From contig DBCO01000014.1 in the NCBI GenBank assembly GCA_002293145.1, forward strand, positions 1 to 64,000: DNA of 64,000 nt, written 5' to 3'. The position numbers were made by a program, and so were the translations under genes. The notes below the pieces were generated by a model. It was not told the DNA's origin. It saw only the letters and a list, made by a program, of their open reading frames with translations, and ran no database searches. This document shows positions 56,131 to 62,911 of the stretch, one piece after another. The DNA is from Akkermansiaceae bacterium UBA956 (GTDB taxonomy: Bacteria; Verrucomicrobiota; Verrucomicrobiia; Verrucomicrobiales; Akkermansiaceae). The first letter of the stretch is position 1; each line of letters begins with the position of its first letter.

Positions 56131-56901
56131 TCAAAGAGCTAACAGTCGATCACAACCAAAGCTAAAAAAATCGGGCAATTCACGTTCATCTCTGGATCTG
56201 AGAGTCAAATGCGAAAATCCATGATGCGCGGTTTTGTAAGTCCACCTGGCCCGCGCTTGATAGAACTGAACCAGAGGGAGGTTGTCTCCGCATTGGGGAT
56301 CGGCTCCGATTTTGTCGTGAAGAATGTAATCGGGAAGGCCGTTGGGGTTCTCGATAAGAGTTTTTTGAAGAACCCTAATGTAGCCTGAGAAATTCCCTCC
56401 GAACGCGATCCCTGAGCGTATGTGCGCCACGCACTTCGGCTTGATTCCGCGTCTCGTATAGATCGCGCGGTAGGTCGTGATGGCTTCGCATTGGATAAAC
56501 CACAGATCAAACTGCTCGGGGCCGTGTTCATCATCGAATCCATCGACACGCTCGAAGTGTGTGGCCAAGATAAAAGCACTCTCTGGCGACCAATCAAAAT
56601 CGCGATCGCTGACTGTTGCGCGCAACTGATGACCCACATCCTCCCACGAAGCTCCAAAGACAGATTCGACACTCAAGTCATGTGCATCTGTCATGCGGTA
56701 TCCGCGGAAACCCGGATGCGCGCATTGCTGCAAAAATTGATCACGTTCGATTGTGTAGTCGACGTAAATGAATTTTTTAAAATGCTTCCCCGTAAATTTG
56801 ATCGGTGCGCCGTCCAGGCCTGAGCATGGATAAAACAATGATTCTTTGAGAAATTCTGTGATCTTATCCATCGCTATCGGAGCATGATTTGGTTGGGACA
56901 T
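56131..56901 (-). CDS. Uncharacterised last gene of the ubiquitin-like operon
   Basis: 256 residues, no signal or membrane segment. I do not recognise a named domain. Notable blocks are SLFYPCSGLDGAPIKF, FIYVDYTIERD, FRGYRM, then DDEHGPEQFDLWFIQCEAITTYRAIY and IAFGGNFSGYIRVL. F-Y-P-x-x-G-x-D-G with Y-V-D-Y and D-E-x-H-G-P recalls a family of uncharacterised bacterial proteins I have met as standalone genes. Their role is unknown. It begins 16 bp after the JAB gene and is the last gene of the operon, so it may be the effector or the modified target. A second ATG at 56871 is possible. Confidence 0.75.
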   Translation of the reverse strand: MSQPNHAPIAMDKITEFLKESLFYPCSGLDGAPIKFTGKHFKKFIYVDYTIERDQFLQQCAHPGFRGYRMTDAHDLSVESVFGASWEDVGHQLRATVSDRDFDWSPESAFILATHFERVDGFDDEHGPEQFDLWFIQCEAITTYRAIYTRRGIKPKCVAHIRSGIAFGGNFSGYIRVLQKTLIENPNGLPDYILHDKIGADPQCGDNLPLVQFYQARARWTYKTAHHGFSHLTLRSRDERELPDFFSFGCDRLLAL

Positions 56902-56917
56902 ATGACAATGATTTCGT

Positions 56918-57490
56918 CTACAAAATGTAAGGATTCCTGCAAGAAGAATGACTCACGCAGGTGGTAACTTCGATCGAATCTGGTCCAGCAAAGCATGCCA
57001 TTTCATGGCGGTAAGGATCAATCACAAGACCGATCTGATGAGGCAGGCGGAAAAAGTTTTTCTGCGTGCGTCGATCAGTCCCACTAAAAAACGCACCTAG
57101 GTCCGGGTGGCTGTGATACCAGCCTACAACCTTGAGTTCTGGTGCGATCCGACGTGCTTCACTCCACACGCTGTTTTCCATGGTGAGCGATACGGGGGAT
57201 TCCGATGTTTGTTTTGCCGGAATCGCGCACGTGACTACCGTAGAAAATGGATAACATTCTCTCAATGCTGGCCACTCATAGGATCGGCCTAACAGCAATC
57301 CACCGACCTCGAATCGACTGCTTCTGACATGATCGTTGATGATGCTCATGGCATGGTGCTGCATGTGGATTCCGAGGTTGTGGTGATGGATAAGTTCCCA
57401 TGTTTCATACCAATCCATTGCAGAGGCCGTGCCGACCAATGACTCAGCCACACCATCCGGCGTGGTTTCTTTCCAGACAAGATTGTTCAT
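56918..57490 (-). CDS. JAB/JAMM-family isopeptidase (predicted deconjugase)
   Basis: 191 residues from ATG 57490, which overlaps the E2 stop as ATGA. The metalloprotease motif is complete: Glu61 in FEVGGLLLG, then His126, His128, Ser136 and Asp139 in HSHPDLGAFFSGTD (E, H-x-H, seven residues, S-x-x-D). GWYHSHPD and GLVIDPYRHEMACFAG are the usual strands. JAMM proteases cleave isopeptide bonds of ubiquitin-like proteins in Bub/Bil-type bacterial systems and at eukaryotic proteasomes. Here it would remove or process the Ubl encoded two genes upstream. Confidence 0.93.
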   Translation of the reverse strand: MNNLVWKETTPDGVAESLVGTASAMDWYETWELIHHHNLGIHMQHHAMSIINDHVRSSRFEVGGLLLGRSYEWPALRECYPFSTVVTCAIPAKQTSESPVSLTMENSVWSEARRIAPELKVVGWYHSHPDLGAFFSGTDRRTQKNFFRLPHQIGLVIDPYRHEMACFAGPDSIEVTTCVSHSSCRNPYIL

Positions 57491-58005
57491 GTGATGGGTT
57501 TCCATTCGAGCTTCGGCTTGACGGATTCTTCCGTTACCAGTCGTGATGCAGTGGGCAAAATGTGGGAGTGATTTTGCAAAAGATTCTGCCACCATTCGAG
57601 AGCTTGGCTGTTGGCCGGACTGTTGGGATTGATCACTTCCGGATCGAGCGAAAGGATGCGCCACAGGCGTGCGATGGTCAGTGTGAGTTGATGGCTCGGC
57701 ATCCACTTGGATCCCATGCAGACCGTTCCGTTAGAAAACACATTCACATTCCAGACTTGTGATGTGATCAGGCACTTCGGTGCAACGTAAGGGTAGTCTG
57801 TTGGTAGATCGATGCGCAGTGTCACCTCGGGCAGGCGTCGTTGCGGGAAACTGGCATCGCGCGCGGTAGGCACCGCCATGATCATTTCCACGCTGCGCAT
57901 GGGTGTTCCTGTGACTTTGAGGATGCGAATTCTGCCGTTCGACTGAGCCTCCAGGGCGCGCAGTCGTCGCAAGTCTTCTTGTCTTCGTTCTTTGGAAGGA
58001 TTCAT
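57487..58005 (-). CDS. E2-like ubiquitin-conjugating enzyme
   Basis: About 172 residues from ATG 58005 (MNPSKERRQEDLRRL), five bases after the Ubl stop. UBC fold: IDLPTDYPYVAPKC (the YPxxxP loop), VWNVNVFSNGTVCMGSKW with the catalytic Cys96 after the NG-x-V, then LTLTIARLWRIL and VINPNSPANSQALEWWQNLL. Asn88 or Asn92 precedes the Cys, as in E2s. Upstream in-frame codons to 58152 run through the Ubl gene and are not used. Accepts the Ubl from the E1 as a thioester and passes it to targets. Confidence 0.93.
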   Translation of the reverse strand: MNPSKERRQEDLRRLRALEAQSNGRIRILKVTGTPMRSVEMIMAVPTARDASFPQRRLPEVTLRIDLPTDYPYVAPKCLITSQVWNVNVFSNGTVCMGSKWMPSHQLTLTIARLWRILSLDPEVINPNSPANSQALEWWQNLLQNHSHILPTASRLVTEESVKPKLEWKPIT

Positions 58006-58010
58006 GGGGG

Positions 58011-58259
58011 TTATCCTGCCGTCAGGGTGTTGTCGAGGCTCAGGAGATCGCCGGATTTGACATTTTGATCGGAAACTGCCTGCGATGAGTTGAGCACATG
58101 ATTGCTTGTCGCATTGACGAGAGTGTAGGTCACGTCCTTGGGGAGTTTCCAATTATCGACGGCGTTTTCAATGACCTCATTGCCAGTCATGCCGTAAGGA
58201 ATGTTGACTTCGCTTTTACGAGTTTGATCGGCGGTGCGTAGGATTACGGGTATATTCAT
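58011..58259 (-). CDS. Ubiquitin-like beta-grasp protein ending in Gly
   Basis: 82 residues from ATG 58259 (MNIPVILRTADQ). Pattern: beta hairpin (IPVILRTAD, RKSEVNIPYGM), helix (TGNEVIENAVDNW), beta strands, then VKSGDLLSLDN and a flexible tail ending Thr-Ala-Gly. A C-terminal glycine is already exposed, so no propeptide has to be removed before activation. An alternative start at 58310 (ATGATG) overlaps the E1 gene and adds 17 Gln/Asn-rich residues. Neither start has a strong ribosome-binding site. The length is close to ubiquitin (76). Confidence 0.85.
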   Translation of the reverse strand: MNIPVILRTADQTRKSEVNIPYGMTGNEVIENAVDNWKLPKDVTYTLVNATSNHVLNSSQAVSDQNVKSGDLLSLDNTLTAG

Positions 58260-58296
58260 GGTGTATTGCTTGTTGTTTTGTTGTTGAAAATGATTG

Positions 58297-59463
58297 TTAG
58301 GAGTCATCATTCAGCCGATTGCTTAATGACAGCAGAAAGGGTGGGCGAGAGTCAGGTGAGTAGAGAAATTGCAAGGGGAGTTTTCTGCCTGCTGAGAGCG
58401 CGCGCAATGACGATGGAGTTGCCGAATCCATAATCGACACGCTGCGTGAAGCGGCTTGGCACTCTGGGCACCACGTCAGGCTTGTGTCGTAATCACGCGC
58501 TCTTGCAAGCAGGGCATGGGATTGATGACAGCCAGAGCAGTGCCACCCGGTGATGATCGGTTCGGAAAAGATCAACTCGCTTTCTTCATCTTGCGCGGTT
58601 GGATAGATACCAACGGGAGATGATTCCGCGCGGCAAGGTATGATCACAGGTAATTTCCCGTAGATTCCGCATGCTGGGCATACAGGGTTGCGTGATATCA
58701 TACGTTCTTCCGCGGTAAGACTGAGCAAGCGAGATCGCGACTGCACGGAAAATTTACGACGCGTTGGCAAATCACAAACGTGCTGCAACAGCAGTGAAAC
58801 GAGAGCTGCTCCGGCGATACTGGATGTCAGTGTCGTGGTAGGAATGCGACGTTGTTCGATGGAAGCTTTTCGCAGGCCACCGCAGGAATAGCGCGCGCTG
58901 ATGGATTCGTAGATCGCCGACGGTATCCAGCATTCGTAGCATGCGGCAGCATCGGTAGGGGTATGAGGATAAATTTCCGCAGATACTTCCCAGGCGTCGA
59001 TCGCGGCATTCAGCAGAGGAGTTCCCGCAAGAAGACACAAACGATTGAGCGCGATGCGTGCTTCGTGATTATCGACGCAACAAATAACGGCATCAGCAGC
59101 ACGAACTCGCTCAACGCTCAGTCGATCTCTGAAATCACCCATGAATCCCTGCGCTGTGACATTCGGATCGATGTTTCTGCAGGCATCGGCAGCAGCCTCG
59201 GCTTTCGATCTGCCGACGAGGCCTTCGTGAAATAATACACTGCGGGTAAGATTGTGAATTTCGATCAGATCAAAGTCGTGGATATCAATTCTGCCAATGC
59301 CGAGAAGAGCGAGATTTTTGATCACCTCATTTCCCACAGCACCAGCACCGATGACGATTGCATCGACAAGAGCAAGGCGTTCCTGATCGAAGCCCTCAAT
59401 CAATCGATGTCGATCGTAGCGGTCATTAGGTCGTTGCGTTGTTTCTTTTGCTGATAGATTCAT
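58297..59463 (-). CDS. ThiF/E1-like Ubl-activating enzyme
   Basis: 388 residues. Nucleotide motif VIGAGAVGNEV (G39-G44), acidic DFDLIE and NLTR (71-74) as in ThiF/MoeB and E1s. Zinc ligands are CYEC (175-178) and CPAC (262-265). The candidate catalytic Cys194 in RYSCGGLRKAS lies between, followed by IPTTTLTSSIAGA. This copies the layout of ThiF, where the reactive Cys follows the first zinc pair. An additional C-terminal zinc-ribbon-like set, CSGC and CPEC, follows (about 319-346). It adenylates the C-terminal Gly of the Ubl. The ATG overlaps the stop of the zinc protein as ATGA. Confidence 0.93.
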   Translation of the reverse strand: MNLSAKETTQRPNDRYDRHRLIEGFDQERLALVDAIVIGAGAVGNEVIKNLALLGIGRIDIHDFDLIEIHNLTRSVLFHEGLVGRSKAEAAADACRNIDPNVTAQGFMGDFRDRLSVERVRAADAVICCVDNHEARIALNRLCLLAGTPLLNAAIDAWEVSAEIYPHTPTDAAACYECWIPSAIYESISARYSCGGLRKASIEQRRIPTTTLTSSIAGAALVSLLLQHVCDLPTRRKFSVQSRSRLLSLTAEERMISRNPVCPACGIYGKLPVIIPCRAESSPVGIYPTAQDEESELIFSEPIITGWHCSGCHQSHALLARARDYDTSLTWCPECQAASRSVSIMDSATPSSLRALSAGRKLPLQFLYSPDSRPPFLLSLSNRLNDDS

Positions 59464-60404
59464 GAGGTCACCTCCTTAATGTCATCGATCGTGCGCACCA
59501 TGCGAACTTCGCCCCATACGGGAACATAGGCCATGGTGGCCTTGCACGAAATCCTGCGTCCCACCCATTGCTTGATGCATCGCACACCACCGAGTTTTCG
59601 CACCATGGCAGGTTGAATCAAAGCGGGCACAGCATCACCCGATGAGCAATGGAGCTTGAGCAACAGGGAGCGATTGGGGTGCGTGCTTTGGACTTCGACA
59701 ATGGTGAAATGGTGAGAATGGGCCATGGGCATAGCCGCTGTATTTGGTAGTCTGCACGATGGTTCTTCCGTTATGATCTGGATGGGCAGATAGCTTTTCG
59801 CCGAATTGCATGCTGGGCATCGGGCTCTGAAATGTTTTTTGATTTCTTCAATGCTGCTCCTTTTCGCGAAAGCCGTGCATTTCGAGCATTGGTATAAGGG
59901 ATCGCCTTGGGTAAGCGGTGAGCCAGTTAGTACATCGCACACTCCCTGGATTGCTTGCGAGCTGATCTCCTTGTGTTTTGTTTTTCGCTTGGCTCTTGCC
60001 ACTGAGGGTGACTTGGCCTTGGCGACGCGGCGAGTAGCAGCTACCGATTTTCCGCAAGATGTGCACTGGGTTCCATGACCATGGCTCAAACGTGTCGAAC
60101 CACAACTGGGGCATGCATATCCGAGGGCATTTTTGCACGTAGGACAGAGGATCTGGCCGGCAGCTCGATTAACTCGAATGTTGCATCCGCATGAGCAATT
60201 TGTCATCAGAGAAATCGAGTTGCCATTGGCAAATGAGCTTGCCTGATGACCGATGGCGCGAGGAGCGTGTTGAGGCGAAATCGGCCCGATCAACTCAGTG
60301 ACCAAAGACCGAATCATTCGACTCATGAGAGAATTGCCTGCAAGAGGATTCATGACGCGCGCGAGGAAAGATGCATGGTTCGATTTTGCCGTCGCCCGAC
60401 TCAC
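59460..60404 (-). CDS. Multi-zinc protein with RING-like motif, candidate E3 of the ubiquitin-like system
   Basis: 314 residues, first gene of the operon. Cys pattern: C70-x-C72-x-C74, C87-x2-C90, C98-x2-C101, C114-x2-C117 (zinc ribbons); a basic linker (KAKSPSVARAKRKTKHK); then C156, C173-x2-C176, C196-x2-C199 in GVCDVLTGSPLTQGDPLYQC and RARCPACN. The block C-x-x-x-x-G-x-x-x-x-x-G-D-x-x-Y-x-C-x-x-C before CPAC recalls RING/treble-clef folds. The final 80 residues (HHFTIVEVQS, IKQWVGRRISCKATMAYVPVWGE) look beta-rich, possibly an OB-fold. The name E3 is inference; no activity is shown. The start follows a clear -10 box. Confidence 0.75.
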   Translation of the reverse strand: MSRATAKSNHASFLARVMNPLAGNSLMSRMIRSLVTELIGPISPQHAPRAIGHQASSFANGNSISLMTNCSCGCNIRVNRAAGQILCPTCKNALGYACPSCGSTRLSHGHGTQCTSCGKSVAATRRVAKAKSPSVARAKRKTKHKEISSQAIQGVCDVLTGSPLTQGDPLYQCSKCTAFAKRSSIEEIKKHFRARCPACNSAKSYLPIQIITEEPSCRLPNTAAMPMAHSHHFTIVEVQSTHPNRSLLLKLHCSSGDAVPALIQPAMVRKLGGVRCIKQWVGRRISCKATMAYVPVWGEVRMVRTIDDIKEVTS

Positions 60405-60445
60405 TGCTCCCTATGAACAAATGGGTCAGATGGCGATTTGACGTC

Positions 60446-60481
60446 GATTATACTAAAGTTCGTTATGAAATGGCTCAAATC
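60446..60481 (-). promoter_or_regulatory. Promoter of the ubiquitin-like operon
   Basis: On the minus strand TATAAT (60447-60452) lies about 43 bases before the ATG at 60404. A weak -35 (TTGAGC) lies about 20 bases upstream. All six genes downstream are tightly packed, so one promoter can serve them. Confidence 0.55.
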
Positions 60482-60620
60482 CCCACCATTTGCGAAAAAA
60501 ATCGAAAAAATGACAATTCTCCCCAAAAAAATGTTTTGGACTATTTGGAATTGACCCTAATGCCCCTTCAGGAAAGGGATGTTGTCTACTGCTTGACTTC
60601 CTTACAGGCCGCACGAGTTG

Positions 60621-61118
60621 TTATTTCTCGGCTTTCATCACGCCGCTTACCACTAAACTGAGTATCACAGAACAGGTAAAAAACCAAGCTCCTGTCTCAA
60701 TGCGAACCTCACTGTCTCCGGGCAATTTTTTCAGCAATAAAAGCATCAGAGCGATCAGCATGACTTCAAGCATCGCATACTTAGAACTCCAGCGCACCGC
60801 CATCCAAATGGGTCGCGATACGGGTGCGATACCGAGTCCCTCTGACCATAACACTGTAAGTTTCATGACTGGCAGAACCAATGAAAATATAGCCATGATC
60901 ACCGCAAGTATTCTTTCATTTTCCAGCCATAAGGTTTTGATGCCTCCCAACAGAGTCACAGAAATCGGCTTGAATTCATCATCCGCTAGCAACTTCGCCA
61001 CGCCTGTCCAGCGTCCTGCTGCGGGTTCAATAGAAAACAAGGGAAGATTCAAGGCGATGCCAAACGCAAGCGAGCTGATGACAACCGCAATGATGAAAAT
61101 CAAACGACGAGTATTCAT
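60621..61118 (-). CDS. PqiA-like membrane protein
   Basis: 165 residues, four membrane segments. FGIALNLPLFSIEP, ILAVIMAIFSLVLPVMKLTVLW, and WSSKYAMLEVMLIALMLLLLKKLPG match paraquat-inducible protein A-type proteins (KWSMxDVFxVAxxV pattern), which sit in the inner membrane next to lipid-transport MCE proteins. No MCE domain protein is visible here. The start overlaps the stop of the upstream membrane-anchored gene by 4 bp. Last gene of a small operon. Confidence 0.82.
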   Translation of the reverse strand: MNTRRLIFIIAVVISSLAFGIALNLPLFSIEPAAGRWTGVAKLLADDEFKPISVTLLGGIKTLWLENERILAVIMAIFSLVLPVMKLTVLWSEGLGIAPVSRPIWMAVRWSSKYAMLEVMLIALMLLLLKKLPGDSEVRIETGAWFFTCSVILSLVVSGVMKAEK

Positions 61119-61894
61119 TTTTTCTCAAGATCACGCATGAATCGGTCAAAGCCTTGCTGAATTTCTTTTCCCGCTTCTTCCATGACTTTGCTGGCATCTT
61201 CCACGACTTTTTCAGCATCATTGATCGCTTTTTCGGCAGCTTTGCCAAATTGATCCGCAATTTGATCTTGTGCACTGATCATCGCTTCCGGAATGGTATC
61301 TAGTTCGATTACGGATGAATCCCAGAGCGTGAGATCGGTTGATGTTTTTGCCGGTTCTTCTGCAGATTGCACGGATATGACCAGATTTTTCAGAACTCCA
61401 GATCCTCTCCATTCATTTTTTCCCAACCCCAGAGAGGTCATGGGGATCCTCAGACCTTTGATGAATTCGCGACTGACCAAATCATCATCAAAAATGCCAA
61501 TTTCGAGCGACTGTTCCGGATTCATGCGAAACCTGCCGACTTTCTGCAAGGACTTGGCGTCGAGTTCACCCTTCAGGATTTGGGAAGCTTCCACCGCCGT
61601 TTGATCCCATTGAGCGATGAGGCTATCAGTGGATGCAACGGTGGTTAGAACTATTTGATCTTGCCATGACAACATCGCCATTAAGTCCGGCGCGTTTCCA
61701 TCCATATCCCATGATTTACCCTCGCGATTCATGGGAGCAACCTCTGCTTGTTTGATCCAGATTTCGTAAACTTGACCGTTTTCCAATTTGTTTCCGCGTG
61801 TTTTGTCAGTTACTCCCATGATCACGGATGCCGTGGCAATCAGAGCAAAGGGAATTGCAATGAGTAGGACTTTTTGTGATAAGATTTTTTTCAT
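61115..61894 (-). CDS. Membrane-anchored C2-like protein with coiled-coil tail
   Basis: 259 residues. One N-terminal membrane segment (KVLLIAIPFALIATASVIMG) acts as a signal anchor. Residues about 40-180 are beta-rich; WDMDGNAPDLMAMLSW, VGRFRMNPEQSLEIGIFDDDLV and FIKGLRIPMTSLG resemble C2 or calcium-lipid-binding domain patterns (acidic loops). Residues about 205-255 form an amphipathic helix (AAEKAINDAEKVVEDASKVM) that could coil. It is translationally coupled to the PqiA-like gene, so the two may form one envelope complex. Family assignment is tentative. Confidence 0.65.
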   Translation of the reverse strand: MKKILSQKVLLIAIPFALIATASVIMGVTDKTRGNKLENGQVYEIWIKQAEVAPMNREGKSWDMDGNAPDLMAMLSWQDQIVLTTVASTDSLIAQWDQTAVEASQILKGELDAKSLQKVGRFRMNPEQSLEIGIFDDDLVSREFIKGLRIPMTSLGLGKNEWRGSGVLKNLVISVQSAEEPAKTSTDLTLWDSSVIELDTIPEAMISAQDQIADQFGKAAEKAINDAEKVVEDASKVMEEAGKEIQQGFDRFMRDLEKK

Positions 61895-61906
61895 AAATGT
61901 TTCGAT

Positions 61907-62311
61907 TTAGTATGTTCTTTTCAATGTTCCGTTTTCATATTCGGCTGTCTTGCCATTCTTCAATTGTGCGTAAATTTTGCCGTTTTGGACTTGGACACGA
62001 TTGACATTGCTGCCGAATGTCCTGCGTAAAGTGCCATTTTTGTATTCCACAATTCTGCCATCTTTCGTGACTCCTGCCACCGTGACTCCATCTGTATCAG
62101 CGTCCACCAAATTGCTGCCGTAAGTTCGGCGTAAAGTTCCCTTCACCCGCTCTTCGATTCTGCCATTGTTGATGCGCACAGTGGCTGGCTCATCGGCGAA
62201 GCATGGCAAGGCTACCAAAAAGACCGCCCAAGATACAATCCCCGCAAGAAAGTGGCAGGACAATCTCGAGGTAGTGACTTTTCTGCAGGGGAAAGATGAA
62301 TTTGTGTTCAT
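61907..62311 (-). CDS. Secreted or anchored protein with 35-residue repeats
   Basis: 134 residues. Leader with a hydrophobic segment (FLAGIVSWAVFLVALPCFA). Three copies of NGTLRRT(Y/F)GS at positions 58, 93 and 128, exactly 35 residues apart, each within a strand-rich unit (GRIVEYKNGTLRR). The last unit ends the protein at GTLKRTY. This looks like a small repeat or toast-rack-like beta structure facing the periplasm. No family name is offered. The gene is 12 bp before the C2-like gene and belongs to the same operon. Confidence 0.75.
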   Translation of the reverse strand: MNTNSSFPCRKVTTSRLSCHFLAGIVSWAVFLVALPCFADEPATVRINNGRIEERVKGTLRRTYGSNLVDADTDGVTVAGVTKDGRIVEYKNGTLRRTFGSNVNRVQVQNGKIYAQLKNGKTAEYENGTLKRTY

Positions 62312-62340
62312 AGTTAGTTTTTGAGTAATTGGTCAATACA

Positions 62341-62835
62341 TCATTGAGCTGGCTTCTTATCAATTTTTGGTAGATTTAAATTCTTTTTTTGAACAGCGGT
62401 AACCCAGTTGGTGAATCCCGGAAATGCATGAAACTCGGAATTCCTTTTTTGCCATTGATTGACAAACAATGGCGTATTCAACATTCTAACAATTTCGGAT
62501 TCCCATATGTTCCAAACTTCTATGTCTAGATAACCTTTTTCTTTTAAGTAGTATTCTTCAGATACTAGATTCAGATACGAAATCACAAAAATCTCGAATT
62601 TGGCTTCTTTAGCAAATTTTTGATTATTCGGATCAAGGCGAAATGAGCTATCAACTTTTTCGGACTCTTTGATGATTTTTTCATAACGCTCAGTGTATCG
62701 AGTGAAAACTTCCATGTTCATCATTCTACGATTCATATTGCCGTTTTCTCGAATTGTCCAAATTGCAATTATGACTGAAATTACTGTTGCAGCTTGTCCA
62801 ATCAGTTGAAGTTGTTCCATTAAGTTCATCGGCAT
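62341..62835 (-). CDS. Single-TM protein resembling DUF4760-type proteins
   Basis: 164 residues. N-terminal membrane segment (LQLIGQAATVISVIIAIWTI) followed by a helical cytosolic part with VFTRYTERYEKIIKESEKV, FVISYLNLVSEEYYLKEKGYLD, VWNIWESEIV and FVNQWQ. This order of aromatic-rich helices is typical of small membrane proteins of unknown function (DUF4760-like). It lies 29 bp upstream of the repeat-protein gene and downstream of the TIR gene. The low GC matches its neighbours. Confidence 0.65.
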   Translation of the reverse strand: MPMNLMEQLQLIGQAATVISVIIAIWTIRENGNMNRRMMNMEVFTRYTERYEKIIKESEKVDSSFRLDPNNQKFAKEAKFEIFVISYLNLVSEEYYLKEKGYLDIEVWNIWESEIVRMLNTPLFVNQWQKRNSEFHAFPGFTNWVTAVQKKNLNLPKIDKKPAQ

Positions 62836-62911
62836 AATATGGCTATTGATAAATTTGTTTGTCGCGGATTAAATTCCCTTAATTCTAATTTTATATTCGG
62901 TTTGCTAATAA

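Noticed and set aside
56131..60404. PRTRC plasmid-type system
   Set aside because: PRTRC also carries ThiF, E2-like and JAB proteins, but it requires a ParB-like protein and several PRTRC-specific genes. None is present, and the zinc/RING-like protein does not belong to it.
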